A stretch of 40,957 nt of DNA, from the NCBI GenBank assembly GCA_030019435.1, contig JASEEV010000014.1:1-40957 (forward strand), written 5' to 3'. A program made the position numbers and the translations under genes. This stretch comes from Methanocellales archaeon. GTDB taxonomy: Archaea > Halobacteriota > UBA148. A model generated the notes under the pieces. The model was not told the origin of the DNA, did no database searches, and was given only the letters and a program-made list of their open reading frames with translations. Every line of letters starts with the position of its first letter. Positions within the stretch are counted from its first letter, which is position 1. Of this stretch, positions 14,746-23,084 are shown piece by piece.

Positions 14746-15615
14746 CTACCGAAGTAGGTGGGAGCCGTCACAGCTCTCACCAGTGCTCATTTCATCGAAG
14801 CCCTCTCTGCATGAGGCGAAGCTTATGTGGTTCTCATCACAGGTCTCTTTGATTTTCCGCATGATCTCACGTCTCATTCTGGCAGGTAAGTACCAGGCGT
14901 TTCTGCGTCGCTGCCCATCCCCGAAGTATAGTCTTCTCAGCTCCTTTGAGGCCTTTGGGAAGAGCACGCTGAGTCTCCTCCAACTATCTGCTCTCGGCTT
15001 GAATGTGGACGCCGTTATGTGCCTTGCACCAACCTCTGCGGAAAGCCTTATTATTTCCCTCATTTCTCGTTCGTTGACCAAAGGGATCACTGGATCTGCT
15101 CTTACCGTGCAGGGTATGCCCTTCTTGGAGAGCCTTCGTATTACATCTAACCTTGCCTTCGCTAAAGGTGCATGGGGCTCCAGTTTCTTGGCTATATCCT
15201 GATCTAGGGTTGTGATCGTAAAGCTGACCACGCAGTCCATCTCCCTTAGCAGGTCGAGGTCTCTCAGCACCAGATCTGATTTTGTGATCAGCAACACTCT
15301 ACATTTTTTGTCTCTGAATATCTCGAGACATCTCCTTGTTAGTAAGACATCCTTTTCCTCTGGTGGATAGGGGTCTGAGCTGTTTGAGATCGAGATGGGT
15401 ATTGCTAAGTCAACTTTTGAGACGTCTTTTTTCACTCTTTTGAGGAGGTCTTTTTTTGGGCGGCAGTTGAAGGCGTTTGGGATGTAGGAGGTGATGTAGC
15501 AGTAAGCACATCTGTGGCTGCAGCCTGTGTAGGGGCTGAAGCTGTATTTGGGTGGGCATGTGCAGAGAGGATCCCCCCAAGGATCGAATTTTCGTATCAC
15601 GTCCATGTTTGACAT
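14746..15615 (-). CDS. Radical SAM protein, SplB-like (COG1533) family
   Basis: A 289-aa radical SAM enzyme. The CX3CX2C cluster motif is CSHRCAYC with C32, C36 and C39, preceded by the typical FSPYTGC. ISNSSDPYPPEEKD (75-88), LLITKSDLVLRDLDLL, SFTITTLD, PHAPLAKARLDVI and the DPVIP motif are all family hallmarks. Members resemble spore photoproduct lyase but most are uncharacterised. It lies 27 bp downstream of the cupin gene, so it is probably part of the operon 16454 to 14746, with mptE 63 bp further on. Confidence 0.93.
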   Translation of the reverse strand: MSNMDVIRKFDPWGDPLCTCPPKYSFSPYTGCSHRCAYCYITSYIPNAFNCRPKKDLLKRVKKDVSKVDLAIPISISNSSDPYPPEEKDVLLTRRCLEIFRDKKCRVLLITKSDLVLRDLDLLREMDCVVSFTITTLDQDIAKKLEPHAPLAKARLDVIRRLSKKGIPCTVRADPVIPLVNEREMREIIRLSAEVGARHITASTFKPRADSWRRLSVLFPKASKELRRLYFGDGQRRRNAWYLPARMRREIMRKIKETCDENHISFASCREGFDEMSTGESCDGSHLLR

Positions 15616-15642
15616 ATCGCGATTTTCAGTCTCATATCCAGA

Positions 15643-16020
15643 CTACTCTAGGAATTTGAATTCAGGGATTGGAGCTTGGATCACTATGGCTTCCATGTCC
15701 TCCTCTGCATTATTGATAGCTGAGTGTGGCGTGTTTTCAGGTATCACGATGACCTCTCCAGCTGAGCCCTCTATTTCCTCCTCACCTATCGAAAAGGTCG
15801 CCCTGCCTTTCAGGATGTATATTATGTCCTCAGAGTTCGGATGGATATGCCTGGGAAATTTATTGTGGGGAAGGATTCGGAGAAGAGATATCTGGCAGTA
15901 CCTGTTCCCCGTCCTCTTTGGATGCACTAGAAGTCTCTTGTAGTTGCCCTTCGGCCCCTCCGCCTCTTCTATTTCTCCAACGATGATCTTCTTGTCGATC
16001 AAAGAGTTCACCACGTTCAC
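15643..16020 (-). CDS. Cupin-fold protein
   Basis: A 125-aa single cupin domain. Metal-site motifs: PRHIHPNSEDIIYILKG (His, His, Glu pattern, residues about 56-72), then GEVIVIPENTPHSAIN (88-103) for the second motif. No enzyme activity can be assigned; small cupins of this kind bind a metal and a small ligand. The start overlaps the stop of the RAM-domain gene by 4 bp, so ligand sensing and this cupin may work together. Confidence 0.9.
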   Translation of the reverse strand: MNVVNSLIDKKIIVGEIEEAEGPKGNYKRLLVHPKRTGNRYCQISLLRILPHNKFPRHIHPNSEDIIYILKGRATFSIGEEEIEGSAGEVIVIPENTPHSAINNAEEDMEAIVIQAPIPEFKFLE

Positions 16021-16247
16021 TTTATCCTCTTGGCGAAGATCGTCCTAGTTTCTTGGATTCCACCTACTTTGCGGAGTTTTTCCGTTATCAAATCTATCGT
16101 CTTCTCCATGTCCTCTACGTCGACTTTGACTAGGATGTCGTATTTTCCTGAGGTCAAGTAGACTTCGCTTACCCCGTCTATCTTGGCGAGTGCATTGGCG
16201 ACCTTCGTCTCATGGCCTACGGCGGTCCTAAGAATGACGAATACCAT
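16017..16247 (-). CDS. Stand-alone Lrp/AsnC ligand-binding (RAM) domain protein
   Basis: A 76-aa protein with no HTH, only the alpha-beta RAM domain: FVILRTAVGHETKVANALAKI, then GVSEVYLTSGKYDILVKVDV (24-43), with the GxxDxxxxV-type effector motif, and IQETRTIFAKRI at the end. A strong Shine-Dalgarno (GGAGGTGAG) precedes the ATG at 16247. Solo RAM proteins oligomerise around amino-acid-like ligands and may modulate Lrp regulators or enzymes. It is coupled to the cupin gene by ATGA, and 51 bp separate it from a small membrane protein gene upstream. Confidence 0.92.
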   Translation of the reverse strand: MVFVILRTAVGHETKVANALAKIDGVSEVYLTSGKYDILVKVDVEDMEKTIDLITEKLRKVGGIQETRTIFAKRIK

Positions 16248-16298
16248 GGTTTTCTCACCTCCCTTTTTTGTTTATTGGTTCACGTGTTCTCTCTGTCC

Positions 16299-16454
16299 TC
16301 AGATCAGTGCTATCGCTCCGAGGACGATCAGTATCACCCCGAGGATTCTCACCATCCATTTGGCTATGGATGCTCCTACCGTAGCAAGGATGATGCCGAT
16401 GATTATCTGGAGCACCGCTTGGAGATGGTGCGATAATAATTCTGGTGGTAGCAT
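16299..16454 (-). CDS. 51-aa small membrane protein, two predicted helices
   Basis: A short ORF of 51 codons (ATG at 16454-16452, TGA at 16301-16299). It starts MLPPELLSHHLQ and continues with a hydrophobic helix (VLQIIIGIILATVGASIA), a turn KWMVR, and a second hydrophobic helix (ILGVILIVLGAIALI) to the stop. The regular Gly/Ala spacing is that of packed transmembrane hairpins. A Shine-Dalgarno-like AAAGGAGA lies about 11 nt upstream. It is co-directional with the RAM-cupin-radical SAM operon. I do not recognise the family. It was found by hand translation and is below common ORF length limits. Confidence 0.72.
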   Translation of the reverse strand: MLPPELLSHHLQAVLQIIIGIILATVGASIAKWMVRILGVILIVLGAIALI

Positions 16455-16683
16455 CTCGCTCAACTCTCCTTTTATGTCTATTATTTGTCTTCAGCCCTTT
16501 AATGTGTTGTGCTGGGCTCAGGAGATCGTAGAAGTAAAAATTGAACTGATTATAGTTCTTCTAGGCTCACAGTCCACTTATCACTCTTCTCATCGAACTC
16601 CCAGATCGCATGATAATCCTTTCATGAAGAAGAGCACACATCACTTCTTCTGGTAATCCACGGGCTCCAAATCAGTGGTTGCC

Positions 16684-16696
16684 AAGCTTTATATAA
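16684..16696 (+). promoter_or_regulatory. hsp20 promoter (BRE/TATA) in the 16455-16728 intergenic region
   Basis: AAGCTTTATATAA, the same 12-mer as at 7697 and 40726, lies 33 bp before the hsp20 ATG, so the mRNA leader is only a few bases. CCACGGGCTCCAAATCAGTGG (16659-16679) just upstream has short CCAC/GTGG arms and could bind a heat-shock regulator. I see nothing else convincing in 16455-16650. Confidence 0.75.
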
Positions 16697-16728
16697 CACT
16701 AAAACCCATAGACTACTGGTGACCCAAC

Positions 16729-17343
16729 ATGCGAAGAAGACGTCCATTCTTTTTCGAGATCATGGAACGGATGTTCGAAGAGCTGACCAAAGAATTCCGC
16801 CCATTCGAGGAAAGAAGAAGGCTACCATCCACATTCGAAGACTGGTTCAAGGATCCTTTTGAGGAAATGATAAAGAGATTTGAAAAAGAGACCCCGAAAG
16901 AACTAAAAGAACTCATCAGAGAAGAAGAAACACCCACAGGCAAGATCAGAAAATACGGACCATTCATATACGGCTTCAGCTACACACACGAACCAGGTAA
17001 AGAACCAGAATTCAAAGAATTCGGAAACATACGGCTCGGACCACAGGGAAGAATCGAACCAGCACTCAGAGGCGAGAGAGAGCCACTGACGGACGTGATA
17101 GAAGAAAAAGACTCCTATGAAGTAGTAGTCGAGCTGCCTGGAATATGCAAGGAAGACATCAAACTAAACGCCACAGAAAACTCACTAGAAATTCGTGCAA
17201 CCAACGACAGAAAATTCCACAAAGAAATATCATTCGACGAAACCATCAATCCAGAGAGTGCAAAAGCCACATACAAACATGGCGTCCTGAGCGTAAGACT
17301 GGAGAAGAAAAGAAGAAGAGGAGTACCCATCCACTTAGAATGA
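16729..17343 (+). CDS. hsp20: Small heat-shock protein, Hsp20/alpha-crystallin family
   Basis: A 204-aa chaperone. A long charged N-terminal region rich in Arg/Glu/Phe (1-65) is followed by a linker (IRKYGPFIYGFSY) and the alpha-crystallin domain from about residue 120. Its strands are DVIEEKDSYEVVVELPGICKEDIKLNATENSLEIRA and then ATYKHGVLSVRLEKK, ending with a partial I-x-I-like VPIHLE. Codon choice differs from neighbours: pyrimidine-ending codons are mostly C and other codons mostly A-ending (CCA, ACA, AGA, AAA, GAA), which suggests high expression or later acquisition. Own strong promoter; hairpin after the stop. Confidence 0.95.
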   Translation: MRRRRPFFFEIMERMFEELTKEFRPFEERRRLPSTFEDWFKDPFEEMIKRFEKETPKELKELIREEETPTGKIRKYGPFIYGFSYTHEPGKEPEFKEFGNIRLGPQGRIEPALRGEREPLTDVIEEKDSYEVVVELPGICKEDIKLNATENSLEIRATNDRKFHKEISFDETINPESAKATYKHGVLSVRLEKKRRRGVPIHLE

Positions 17344-17366
17344 AACCCAGAGAACAATGATACCCA

Positions 17367-17386
17367 TTTGATACAATCGTATCAAA
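17367..17386. terminator. Hairpin between convergent genes
   Basis: TTTGATAC, loop AATC, GTATCAAA: an 8-bp perfect stem midway between the hsp20 stop and the convergent acylphosphatase-like gene, with A/T tracts on both sides. It could serve as a two-way terminator. Confidence 0.5.
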
Positions 17387-17402
17387 AATTACACAACTTA
17401 AG

Positions 17403-17894
17403 TTAGCTTTGTTTGGATCGCTTCTTCTGCTCACTTTCTAGTGTCGCATTAAGACTTCTTATGGCTCTAGCTAATTCTTCAGTTCCAAGCCCTCTTATGG
17501 CTTTGACCAACTCCTCATAAACGTCAACGCCTTTATAAATTTGATCAAAAGTCAAAGAATGACTAAACAAACCAATATCCAACACCAACAATCTCTCATT
17601 GAACTCTAGATCAGTAACAGTGATATATGGCCTTGGATTGCCGATTTGTCTTTTTAATATCTCTTTGTCTCCAAAACTTCTTTCTAACCAATTAACTAAG
17701 TTCTTCCGAACGTTTTCATGTATTGCTCGAATATCCTCCTCATCACCCTCCAAAACGACCTCAACCCTACCATCAGGCAAATTGAATGATCCACCCTTGG
17801 TAAATCCAGCATGAATTAATTCTCTTGTAACAATAAGTCTACAACCAATATGCTGAACTTTCTCGCCTTCAATATAAAACAAAGCCTTGGCCAT
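17403..17894 (-). CDS. Acylphosphatase-like domain protein with C-terminal extension
   Basis: A 163-aa protein. Residues about 8-70 follow the acylphosphatase pattern: GEKVQHIGCRLIVTRELIHAGFTKGGSFNLPDGRVEVVLEGDEEDI, with the phosphate-loop Arg (GCR, R19) and the Asn of the F-N-x-x-D-G strand. The rest (about 75-163), with YITVTDLEFNERLLVLDIGLF and a helical, basic C-terminus, is not recognised. Acylphosphatases hydrolyse carboxyl-phosphate bonds, but the extension suggests a different, perhaps binding, role. GGAGGGGGAT upstream of the ATG serves as ribosome-binding site. Confidence 0.7.
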   Translation of the reverse strand: MAKALFYIEGEKVQHIGCRLIVTRELIHAGFTKGGSFNLPDGRVEVVLEGDEEDIRAIHENVRKNLVNWLERSFGDKEILKRQIGNPRPYITVTDLEFNERLLVLDIGLFSHSLTFDQIYKGVDVYEELVKAIRGLGTEELARAIRSLNATLESEQKKRSKQS

Positions 17895-17973
17895 AGTATC
17901 CCCTATCCCCCTCCTTACAATGAAATACTAAACCAACATCCTCATGATAAACTTTTTGATGATCGCCTCAAAA

Positions 17974-18609
17974 TCACCTTTTTACACGATGCCTCCTCGT
18001 CCTAATGACTTCCCCAGGCGTGATGATATAATCCACTCGTATATCGTGCTCCTCCGAGGGAACTTCATCCACGATCTGGATGGGATGAACGGTGCAGGCA
18101 ACCAACGTTCCTTCGTCGATCGCACCTGAGTTGAGCAATGCCACATATTCCTGATCGAAGTATCCAGTGCCCTTGCCGAGTCTTCTTCCTGTCCTATCAA
18201 CAGCCACAGCACCTGTTACAAGCAGATCGACTTCTACGCTCGTCAGATCGACAGATCGTCCCATCATCAATGCGCCCCCAATAGAGGATGCCTCCCTTGG
18301 GTCTCCGTCCTCAGGACTGATGAGGATGAAACCGCTCTTCATGCGTGGTGAAGCCATCAACAGCAGTTTCCCATCCCTAAGCACGGTTTCGCGAACAGGT
18401 CTCTGCGGAGAATCAGGGGTGACGAAGATCATCGTAGCATCCTGATAAAAATTTTGTTTCGAGATAAGCTCAGCCGCCTTTTCCGCATCAACGAAGTTCG
18501 GGATGCGACCATGAGGTGGAGGAAATCTAGCCACATCACATCGTTCCATCTCATCCCAGATATGCTCTCTGATCCTTGCCTTATCTAGCGATACCGAACC
18601 GCATCTCAA
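17974..18609 (-). CDS. 5-formyltetrahydrofolate cyclo-ligase family protein
   Basis: A 211-aa protein with family motifs: [15 protein letters not shown] at the N-terminus, [19 protein letters not shown] (29-47), [12 protein letters not shown], and the ATP-site motif [18 protein letters not shown] near 140-157, then [25 protein letters not shown]. The bacterial enzyme converts 5-formyl-THF to methenyl-THF. Archaeal members with this GRIPNF motif are of uncertain function and may act on another C1 carrier or carboxylate. Its ATG overlaps the end of ileS by 29 bp in another frame; no other Met is available near the start. Confidence 0.85.
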   Translation of the reverse strand: MRCGSVSLDKARIREHIWDEMERCDVARFPPPHGRIPNFVDAEKAAELISKQNFYQDATMIFVTPDSPQRPVRETVLRDGKLLLMASPRMKSGFILISPEDGDPREASSIGGALMMGRSVDLTSVEVDLLVTGAVAVDRTGRRLGKGTGYFDQEYVALLNSGAIDEGTLVACTVHPIQIVDEVPSEEHDIRVDYIITPGEVIRTRRHRVKR

Positions 18610-21600
18610 CGTTCTCGACCGTCCACTCCCTCACCAGATCGCCTCTCACCGGGGCATCCGTGCCAAGCTCGAGTTTCTTCGCCCTGACCTCGTCTGAGAT
18701 GAAATCCCTCCACGCATCTATGAGATATACCACTCGTTCATCCCCAACTTGCACAAACACATCGATCTTATCCTCGACAGCGAGATCAAGCTCTTTTCTC
18801 ATGTTCTGTATCCTGCGAACGATCTCCCTAGCATATCCTTCTGCCCTAATATCATCCGTAAGCGAGACATCCACATATACCCTCCCTAAAGAAAAATCTG
18901 CAGCAAAGATGTGCTCTGGAATTATCTCCTCAAAATGAATCATGTCCTCGGTGATTTTGACGATGCGATCAGGTAACTTGAGTTGATATCCTTTTCCGAT
19001 TTCTTTCTTTAACTTTCTGCCATCGAGTTTATTCAGCGCAGCTATGATCTCTCCGGCTTTATCCTTGAACCTTGGTCCGATGACGCTCAAGTCAGGAATG
19101 ACCTCTAGCGAGATCTCATCGAACTCCTCGCCCATGTTGAGCAGGACGATCTCCTTTGTGTTCGCCTGCTCCCTGATCACGTTTCTGAGAAGTTCTACGG
19201 CATCCACCACGCTCTCATTGGAAGGCGAGATTATGATCTGCTGGACAGGCCACCTGAGCTTGCGCTTCGCTTTCTGTCTTGCACTGCAGACAGCCTCAAC
19301 GATGTCCCTAGCGATATCCATGTTTGCCTCGAGCGTAACATCGATCAGCTCTTCGTTTGGAGAAGGCCAATCGCACATGTGAACCGTTGGCATTGCCTTG
19401 GGATCCATCCCACGCACCAAGTTCTGATAAATCTCTTCGGTGATGAAAGGTGTGGAGGGAGCCATCAGCTTGGTGATTTGTGAGAGAACGTCATAGATGA
19501 CCCAATATGCGGCCAACTTGTCCGGATCCTCTGCCTCTGTCCACGTCCTGGGACGAATTAATTGGACGTACCAGCGTGACACATCCTCAAGGATGAAGTT
19601 TTGCAAGAGACGAGTTGCCCTGTGCAACTCGCAGTCTTTCATCATCTCATCGACGCTTTTGATCAGCGAGTGCGTTCTTGAGAGAATCCATCTATCTTCC
19701 GGGCGGAGATGCATCTCTATAGACTCAAATGACACAGCAGAGGGATCAAAGTCATCAAGAAGCATGTAAGGCAGTGGAAAACGATAGACGTTCCACAGGA
19801 TGTTCAGCATTCTATGCACGTTCTGAACTTCCTCCCAGCTGAAGCGAAGATCTTCCCATGGTGCATTCGCCGATAAAACATAGAAACGCAGCGTATCAGC
19901 CCCATATTTTTCTATGACTTCCTCTGGTGCCACCACGTTTCCCAGGCTCTTGGACATCTTTCTGCCCTCTTCGTCTAGCGTGAAGCCATGCATTAATACG
20001 CTCTTGTATGGCGTCTGGTCAAATGCAACCATGCTTGCGCCAAGTTGCGAGTAAAACCATCCCCTCGTCTGGTCATGTCCTTCCGTGATGAAATCAGCAG
20101 GCCACCATTTTTTGAACTTCTCAGTATCGTGGGGAAACCCCAGCATGGCCCATGATGCTACGGCGGAGTCAAACCACACATCAAACACGTCCTTCACGCG
20201 AGACATGCTCTTTCCGCACGTGCATCTCAGCTGAACGTCATCCATATGTGGTCTGTGAAGCTCTACACAAGGGATCTTCGCCTTCTCCTTGAGCTCTTCT
20301 ACGCTGCCTATCACCTCAATGGCACCACATTCGCACGTCCAGATCGGCAGGGGAGTGCCCCAGTACCTCTGACGTGAGATGCACCAATCTCTCGCAGATG
20401 AAATCCAATCCTTGAACCTAGCAGATCCAGCCCACTCTGGATACCATCTTATGTGAGGAATCTCCCCTAACATCTGCTCTCTCAGCTCTGAGACTTTGAT
20501 GAACCATTGTTCAGTCGCCAAATAGATGATAGGGGTCTCGCAGCGCCAACAATGACCGTACCTGTGTGTTAGCACTCCTTTAGCGAGGAGAGCCCCCCTC
20601 TCATCAAGATCCCTGATGACCTGTTGATTTGCATCAAAAACATGTGTGTTGGCGTAGACGCCAGCATCTGCTGTGAAACATCCGTTCGGTCCCACCGGAC
20701 AGAAGATTGGGAGATGATGCTCTGTACCAAGCAAAAAATCATCCAGACCATGCCCTGGGGCGATGTGCACGCATCCAGTATTCTCAGCCTCAGGGGATAT
20801 CTCAAGGGTCACGAAGTCTGCCGTATAGATGGCATGCTCCAGTTTTTGCTGATACGGAACTATGTCGTCTAGAGGATGTTTGTACTTTATGCCAGCGAGA
20901 TCCCTGCCCTGTACGGTCTCTAAAATCTCATAATCTTTTTTCAAGACGCGCTCTACCAGCTCAGAGGCCATGATCAACGTCTCATTTTTACATCTTACTT
21001 TGGAGTACTCAAAGTCAGGGTGGACTGCTATCGCCTGATTGGAAGGAATCGTCCATGGGGTCGTCGTCCATATCACGATGTATGCATCCTCCTCTATAAG
21101 GGGAAACTTGACATAGATGGATGGGTGGCGCTCATCCCAATATTCCACCTCAGAATCTGCTATGGCGGTCTCGCACCTGGGGCACCAGTTCACCACTCTT
21201 TTGCCTTGCTCAAGCAGCTTTTTCTCATGCGCTCTTTTTAACGTCCACCATGCCGCCTCGATGTACTCATTGGTGATCGTCATGTAGGGGTCAGCCCAGT
21301 CAAGCCATGCACCCAGGCGTTTGAACTGTGAGGTCATCTGGTCCTTTGACTCGAGAGCGAAGCGTTTACATTCGGCGATGAACTTGTTCATGCCATACTC
21401 TTCTATCTCCTTTTTTGTTCTGAATCCCAGGCTCTCCTCGACTTTGACCTCGATTGGAAGTCCATGCATGTCCCATCCTGCTCTATCTAGGACGTGAAAA
21501 CCATTCATCGACTTGTATCTGAGCATGGTGTCCTTGATGATCTTGTTCCATGCCGTGCCAAGATGTATTCTTCCTGTAGTATATGGTGGGCCGTCCAAAA

Positions 21601-21727
21601 AATAGAATACCTCTCCTTCTGAGCGATGACGTCGCGTAAGATCGTATGCATCTATCTTTTCCCAAAACTCCATGACGTTTTTTTCCACCCCTTGGGCATC
21701 ATACTGACTCGTTACTTCCCTGATCAT
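18581..21727 (-). CDS. ileS: Isoleucyl-tRNA synthetase
   Basis: A 1048-aa class I aminoacyl-tRNA synthetase of the normal archaeal length. The start is the ATG at 21727 ([10 protein letters not shown]); a longer in-frame version would run into the divergent rfcS gene and was rejected. The HIGH-equivalent motif is HLGT at 55-58 in [16 protein letters not shown], and KMSKS begins at K590 ([10 protein letters not shown]). The editing domain ([20 protein letters not shown]) and zinc-type cysteine pairs (CECG and CTCG) lie between them. The C-terminal anticodon-binding part has [11 protein letters not shown] and [12 protein letters not shown]. It charges tRNA-Ile with isoleucine and hydrolyses Val-tRNA-Ile. 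Confidence 0.98.
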   Translation of the reverse strand: MIREVTSQYDAQGVEKNVMEFWEKIDAYDLTRRHRSEGEVFYFLDGPPYTTGRIHLGTAWNKIIKDTMLRYKSMNGFHVLDRAGWDMHGLPIEVKVEESLGFRTKKEIEEYGMNKFIAECKRFALESKDQMTSQFKRLGAWLDWADPYMTITNEYIEAAWWTLKRAHEKKLLEQGKRVVNWCPRCETAIADSEVEYWDERHPSIYVKFPLIEEDAYIVIWTTTPWTIPSNQAIAVHPDFEYSKVRCKNETLIMASELVERVLKKDYEILETVQGRDLAGIKYKHPLDDIVPYQQKLEHAIYTADFVTLEISPEAENTGCVHIAPGHGLDDFLLGTEHHLPIFCPVGPNGCFTADAGVYANTHVFDANQQVIRDLDERGALLAKGVLTHRYGHCWRCETPIIYLATEQWFIKVSELREQMLGEIPHIRWYPEWAGSARFKDWISSARDWCISRQRYWGTPLPIWTCECGAIEVIGSVEELKEKAKIPCVELHRPHMDDVQLRCTCGKSMSRVKDVFDVWFDSAVASWAMLGFPHDTEKFKKWWPADFITEGHDQTRGWFYSQLGASMVAFDQTPYKSVLMHGFTLDEEGRKMSKSLGNVVAPEEVIEKYGADTLRFYVLSANAPWEDLRFSWEEVQNVHRMLNILWNVYRFPLPYMLLDDFDPSAVSFESIEMHLRPEDRWILSRTHSLIKSVDEMMKDCELHRATRLLQNFILEDVSRWYVQLIRPRTWTEAEDPDKLAAYWVIYDVLSQITKLMAPSTPFITEEIYQNLVRGMDPKAMPTVHMCDWPSPNEELIDVTLEANMDIARDIVEAVCSARQKAKRKLRWPVQQIIISPSNESVVDAVELLRNVIREQANTKEIVLLNMGEEFDEISLEVIPDLSVIGPRFKDKAGEIIAALNKLDGRKLKKEIGKGYQLKLPDRIVKITEDMIHFEEIIPEHIFAADFSLGRVYVDVSLTDDIRAEGYAREIVRRIQNMRKELDLAVEDKIDVFVQVGDERVVYLIDAWRDFISDEVRAKKLELGTDAPVRGDLVREWTVENVEMRFGIAR

Positions 21728-21775
21728 ATAACGACAAGAAGGATTAATAGGTCTTAAACATATTTCTAAAGCAAG

Positions 21776-22741
21776 ATGATCAAAGAAGAGATTTGGACTG
21801 AGAAGTATCGACCTGAGACTTTGGGTGAGGTCGTCGGTCAAGATGATATTACCGAACGCCTCAAATCTTATGTGAAATCCGGCAATCTACCGCATCTGCT
21901 TTTTTCCGGTCCCGCTGGTGTTGGAAAGACAGCTAGCGCAATTGCAATCGCCAAGGAACTGTTTGGAGAGGCATGGATCAACAATTTTACCGAGCTGAAT
22001 GCCTCTGACGAAAGGGGCATAGACGTCGTCAGAAACCAGATCAAGAACTTCGCCAGGACGGCACCTTTGGGTGCTGCCAGCTTCAAGATCATCTTCCTCG
22101 ACGAAGCGGATGCTCTAACGCCAGATGCACAGAATGCGCTGAGGAGGACCATGGAAAGATTCTCTGCCACATGTCGTTTCATCCTCTCATGCAACTACTC
22201 CTCGAAGATCATCGAACCCATCCAATCCAGATGTTCGGTCTATAGATTCAGACCGATCTCCGATGGGGCGATCGAGAAAAGGATCAAGTACATTGCAAGT
22301 GAGGAAAAACTGAAGGTCACAGAAGACGGGCTGGATGCGATCAAGTACGTGGCCAGGGGGGACATGCGTAGGGCTATAAATGCATTGCAAGCAGCCGCCG
22401 TGCTTGGCAAGAAAATAGACGCTGAGGTGATATACAAGATAGCTACCATGGCACGCCCAGAAGAGATAAACGAGTTGATCGAGTTCGCTCTGGGAGGCGA
22501 TTTCATGGGGGCAAGGGACAAACTGGATGTACTGCTCATAGAGCAAGGTCTGTCTGGCGAAGATGTGATCAACCAGATCCACAGGGCCATAATGGACTTC
22601 GGTGGCATCTCAGAGAAGACGAGAGTCCAGTTGCTCGACAAGATCGGCGAGATCGACTTCCGCCTGACAGAAGGCGCGAACGAGCGCATACAACTGGAGG
22701 CGCTGATAGCGCATTTCATGTTGGCTGGGAGCAAGGAATAA
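21776..22741 (+). CDS. rfcS: Replication factor C small subunit
   Basis: A 321-aa AAA+ clamp-loader ATPase that, with RfcL, loads PCNA at primer-template junctions. N-terminal [16 protein letters not shown] is the RFC box. Walker A GPAGVGKT is at 45-52, Walker B DEAD at 109-112 (FLDEADAL), sensor 1 is [10 protein letters not shown] (136-145), and the SRC arginine-finger motif is at 151-153. Sensor 2 is [12 protein letters not shown]. No intein is present, although archaeal rfcS genes often carry one. It is divergent from ileS with 48 bp between starts. Confidence 0.98.
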   Translation: MIKEEIWTEKYRPETLGEVVGQDDITERLKSYVKSGNLPHLLFSGPAGVGKTASAIAIAKELFGEAWINNFTELNASDERGIDVVRNQIKNFARTAPLGAASFKIIFLDEADALTPDAQNALRRTMERFSATCRFILSCNYSSKIIEPIQSRCSVYRFRPISDGAIEKRIKYIASEEKLKVTEDGLDAIKYVARGDMRRAINALQAAAVLGKKIDAEVIYKIATMARPEEINELIEFALGGDFMGARDKLDVLLIEQGLSGEDVINQIHRAIMDFGGISEKTRVQLLDKIGEIDFRLTEGANERIQLEALIAHFMLAGSKE

Positions 22742-22772
22742 CTCGTAGTAGATAAATTGGTTCTGTTGCATC

Positions 22773-22961
22773 TTAGGGTGTTTCAGTTACCTCAGGTCTA
22801 ACTACTATTATGAGTTTATCCTTCCTTGCCTCGATCTCCCAACTTAGTTTGTCTCCCTCTTTTAATCTAAATTGTCGTACGATGCCTGCTGGAACGGTAG
22901 TCCTAAGCGATCTACTGTTTGTCGTTGCGGGCGTTAAGACGGTCATTTCCCCTTCGGTCAT
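22773..22961 (-). CDS. AbrB/SpoVT-type swapped-hairpin DNA-binding protein
   Basis: A 62-aa protein. SRSLRTTVPAGIVRQFRLKEGDKLSWEIEARKDKLIIVVRP matches the AbrB/MazE fold (R-x-T-(I/V)-P-x-x-(I/V)...L..GD.L.W). An internal Met (22946) is an alternative start. It sits between convergent rfcS and the divergent glycogen operon. The three TTGGT repeats (23002-23033) lie in the shared upstream region, so it could regulate the glycogen genes; alternatively it is an orphan antitoxin, as no toxin gene is beside it. Confidence 0.85.
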   Translation of the reverse strand: MTEGEMTVLTPATTNSRSLRTTVPAGIVRQFRLKEGDKLSWEIEARKDKLIIVVRPEVTETP

Positions 22962-23001
22962 CTCAAACTCATATAATCAACATCAATGACTTAAAAATTT
23001 A

Positions 23002-23033
23002 TTGGTCAAAGCTTTGGTAACAATCTTGGTAAA
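23002..23033 (+). promoter_or_regulatory. Three TTGGT(A/C)A direct repeats at 12-bp pitch
   Basis: TTGGTCAA (23002), TTGGTAAC (23014) and TTGGTAAA (23026) are in direct orientation exactly 12 bp apart, upstream of the glycogen operon TATA box and of the divergent AbrB-type gene. Candidate activator or repressor site. Confidence 0.55.
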
Positions 23034-23047
23034 AGAACAGGTAGAAA

Positions 23048-23058
23048 AATTTATATGT
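23048..23058 (+). promoter_or_regulatory. Glycogen operon promoter
   Basis: AATTTATATGT (TATA box) lies about 30-35 bp before the first glycosyltransferase ATG, which itself is preceded by a GGTGG Shine-Dalgarno-like sequence at 23074-23078. Confidence 0.65.
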
Positions 23059-23084
23059 AACGTTTCAAATAACGGTGGAATTAC

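Noticed and set aside
16183-16656. Plus-strand reading frames in 16183-16656
   Set aside because: They are low-quality shadows of the minus-strand RAM gene and small membrane protein, which have proper ribosome-binding sites and coherent folds.
21728-21841. 38-residue N-terminal extension of ileS
   Set aside because: It would overlap the start of divergent rfcS, and the standard IleRS N-terminus begins at the ATG at 21727.
22773-22961. Classical AbrB/PIN or MazEF toxin-antitoxin pair
   Set aside because: No toxin gene is adjacent; neighbours are rfcS and the glycogen operon.
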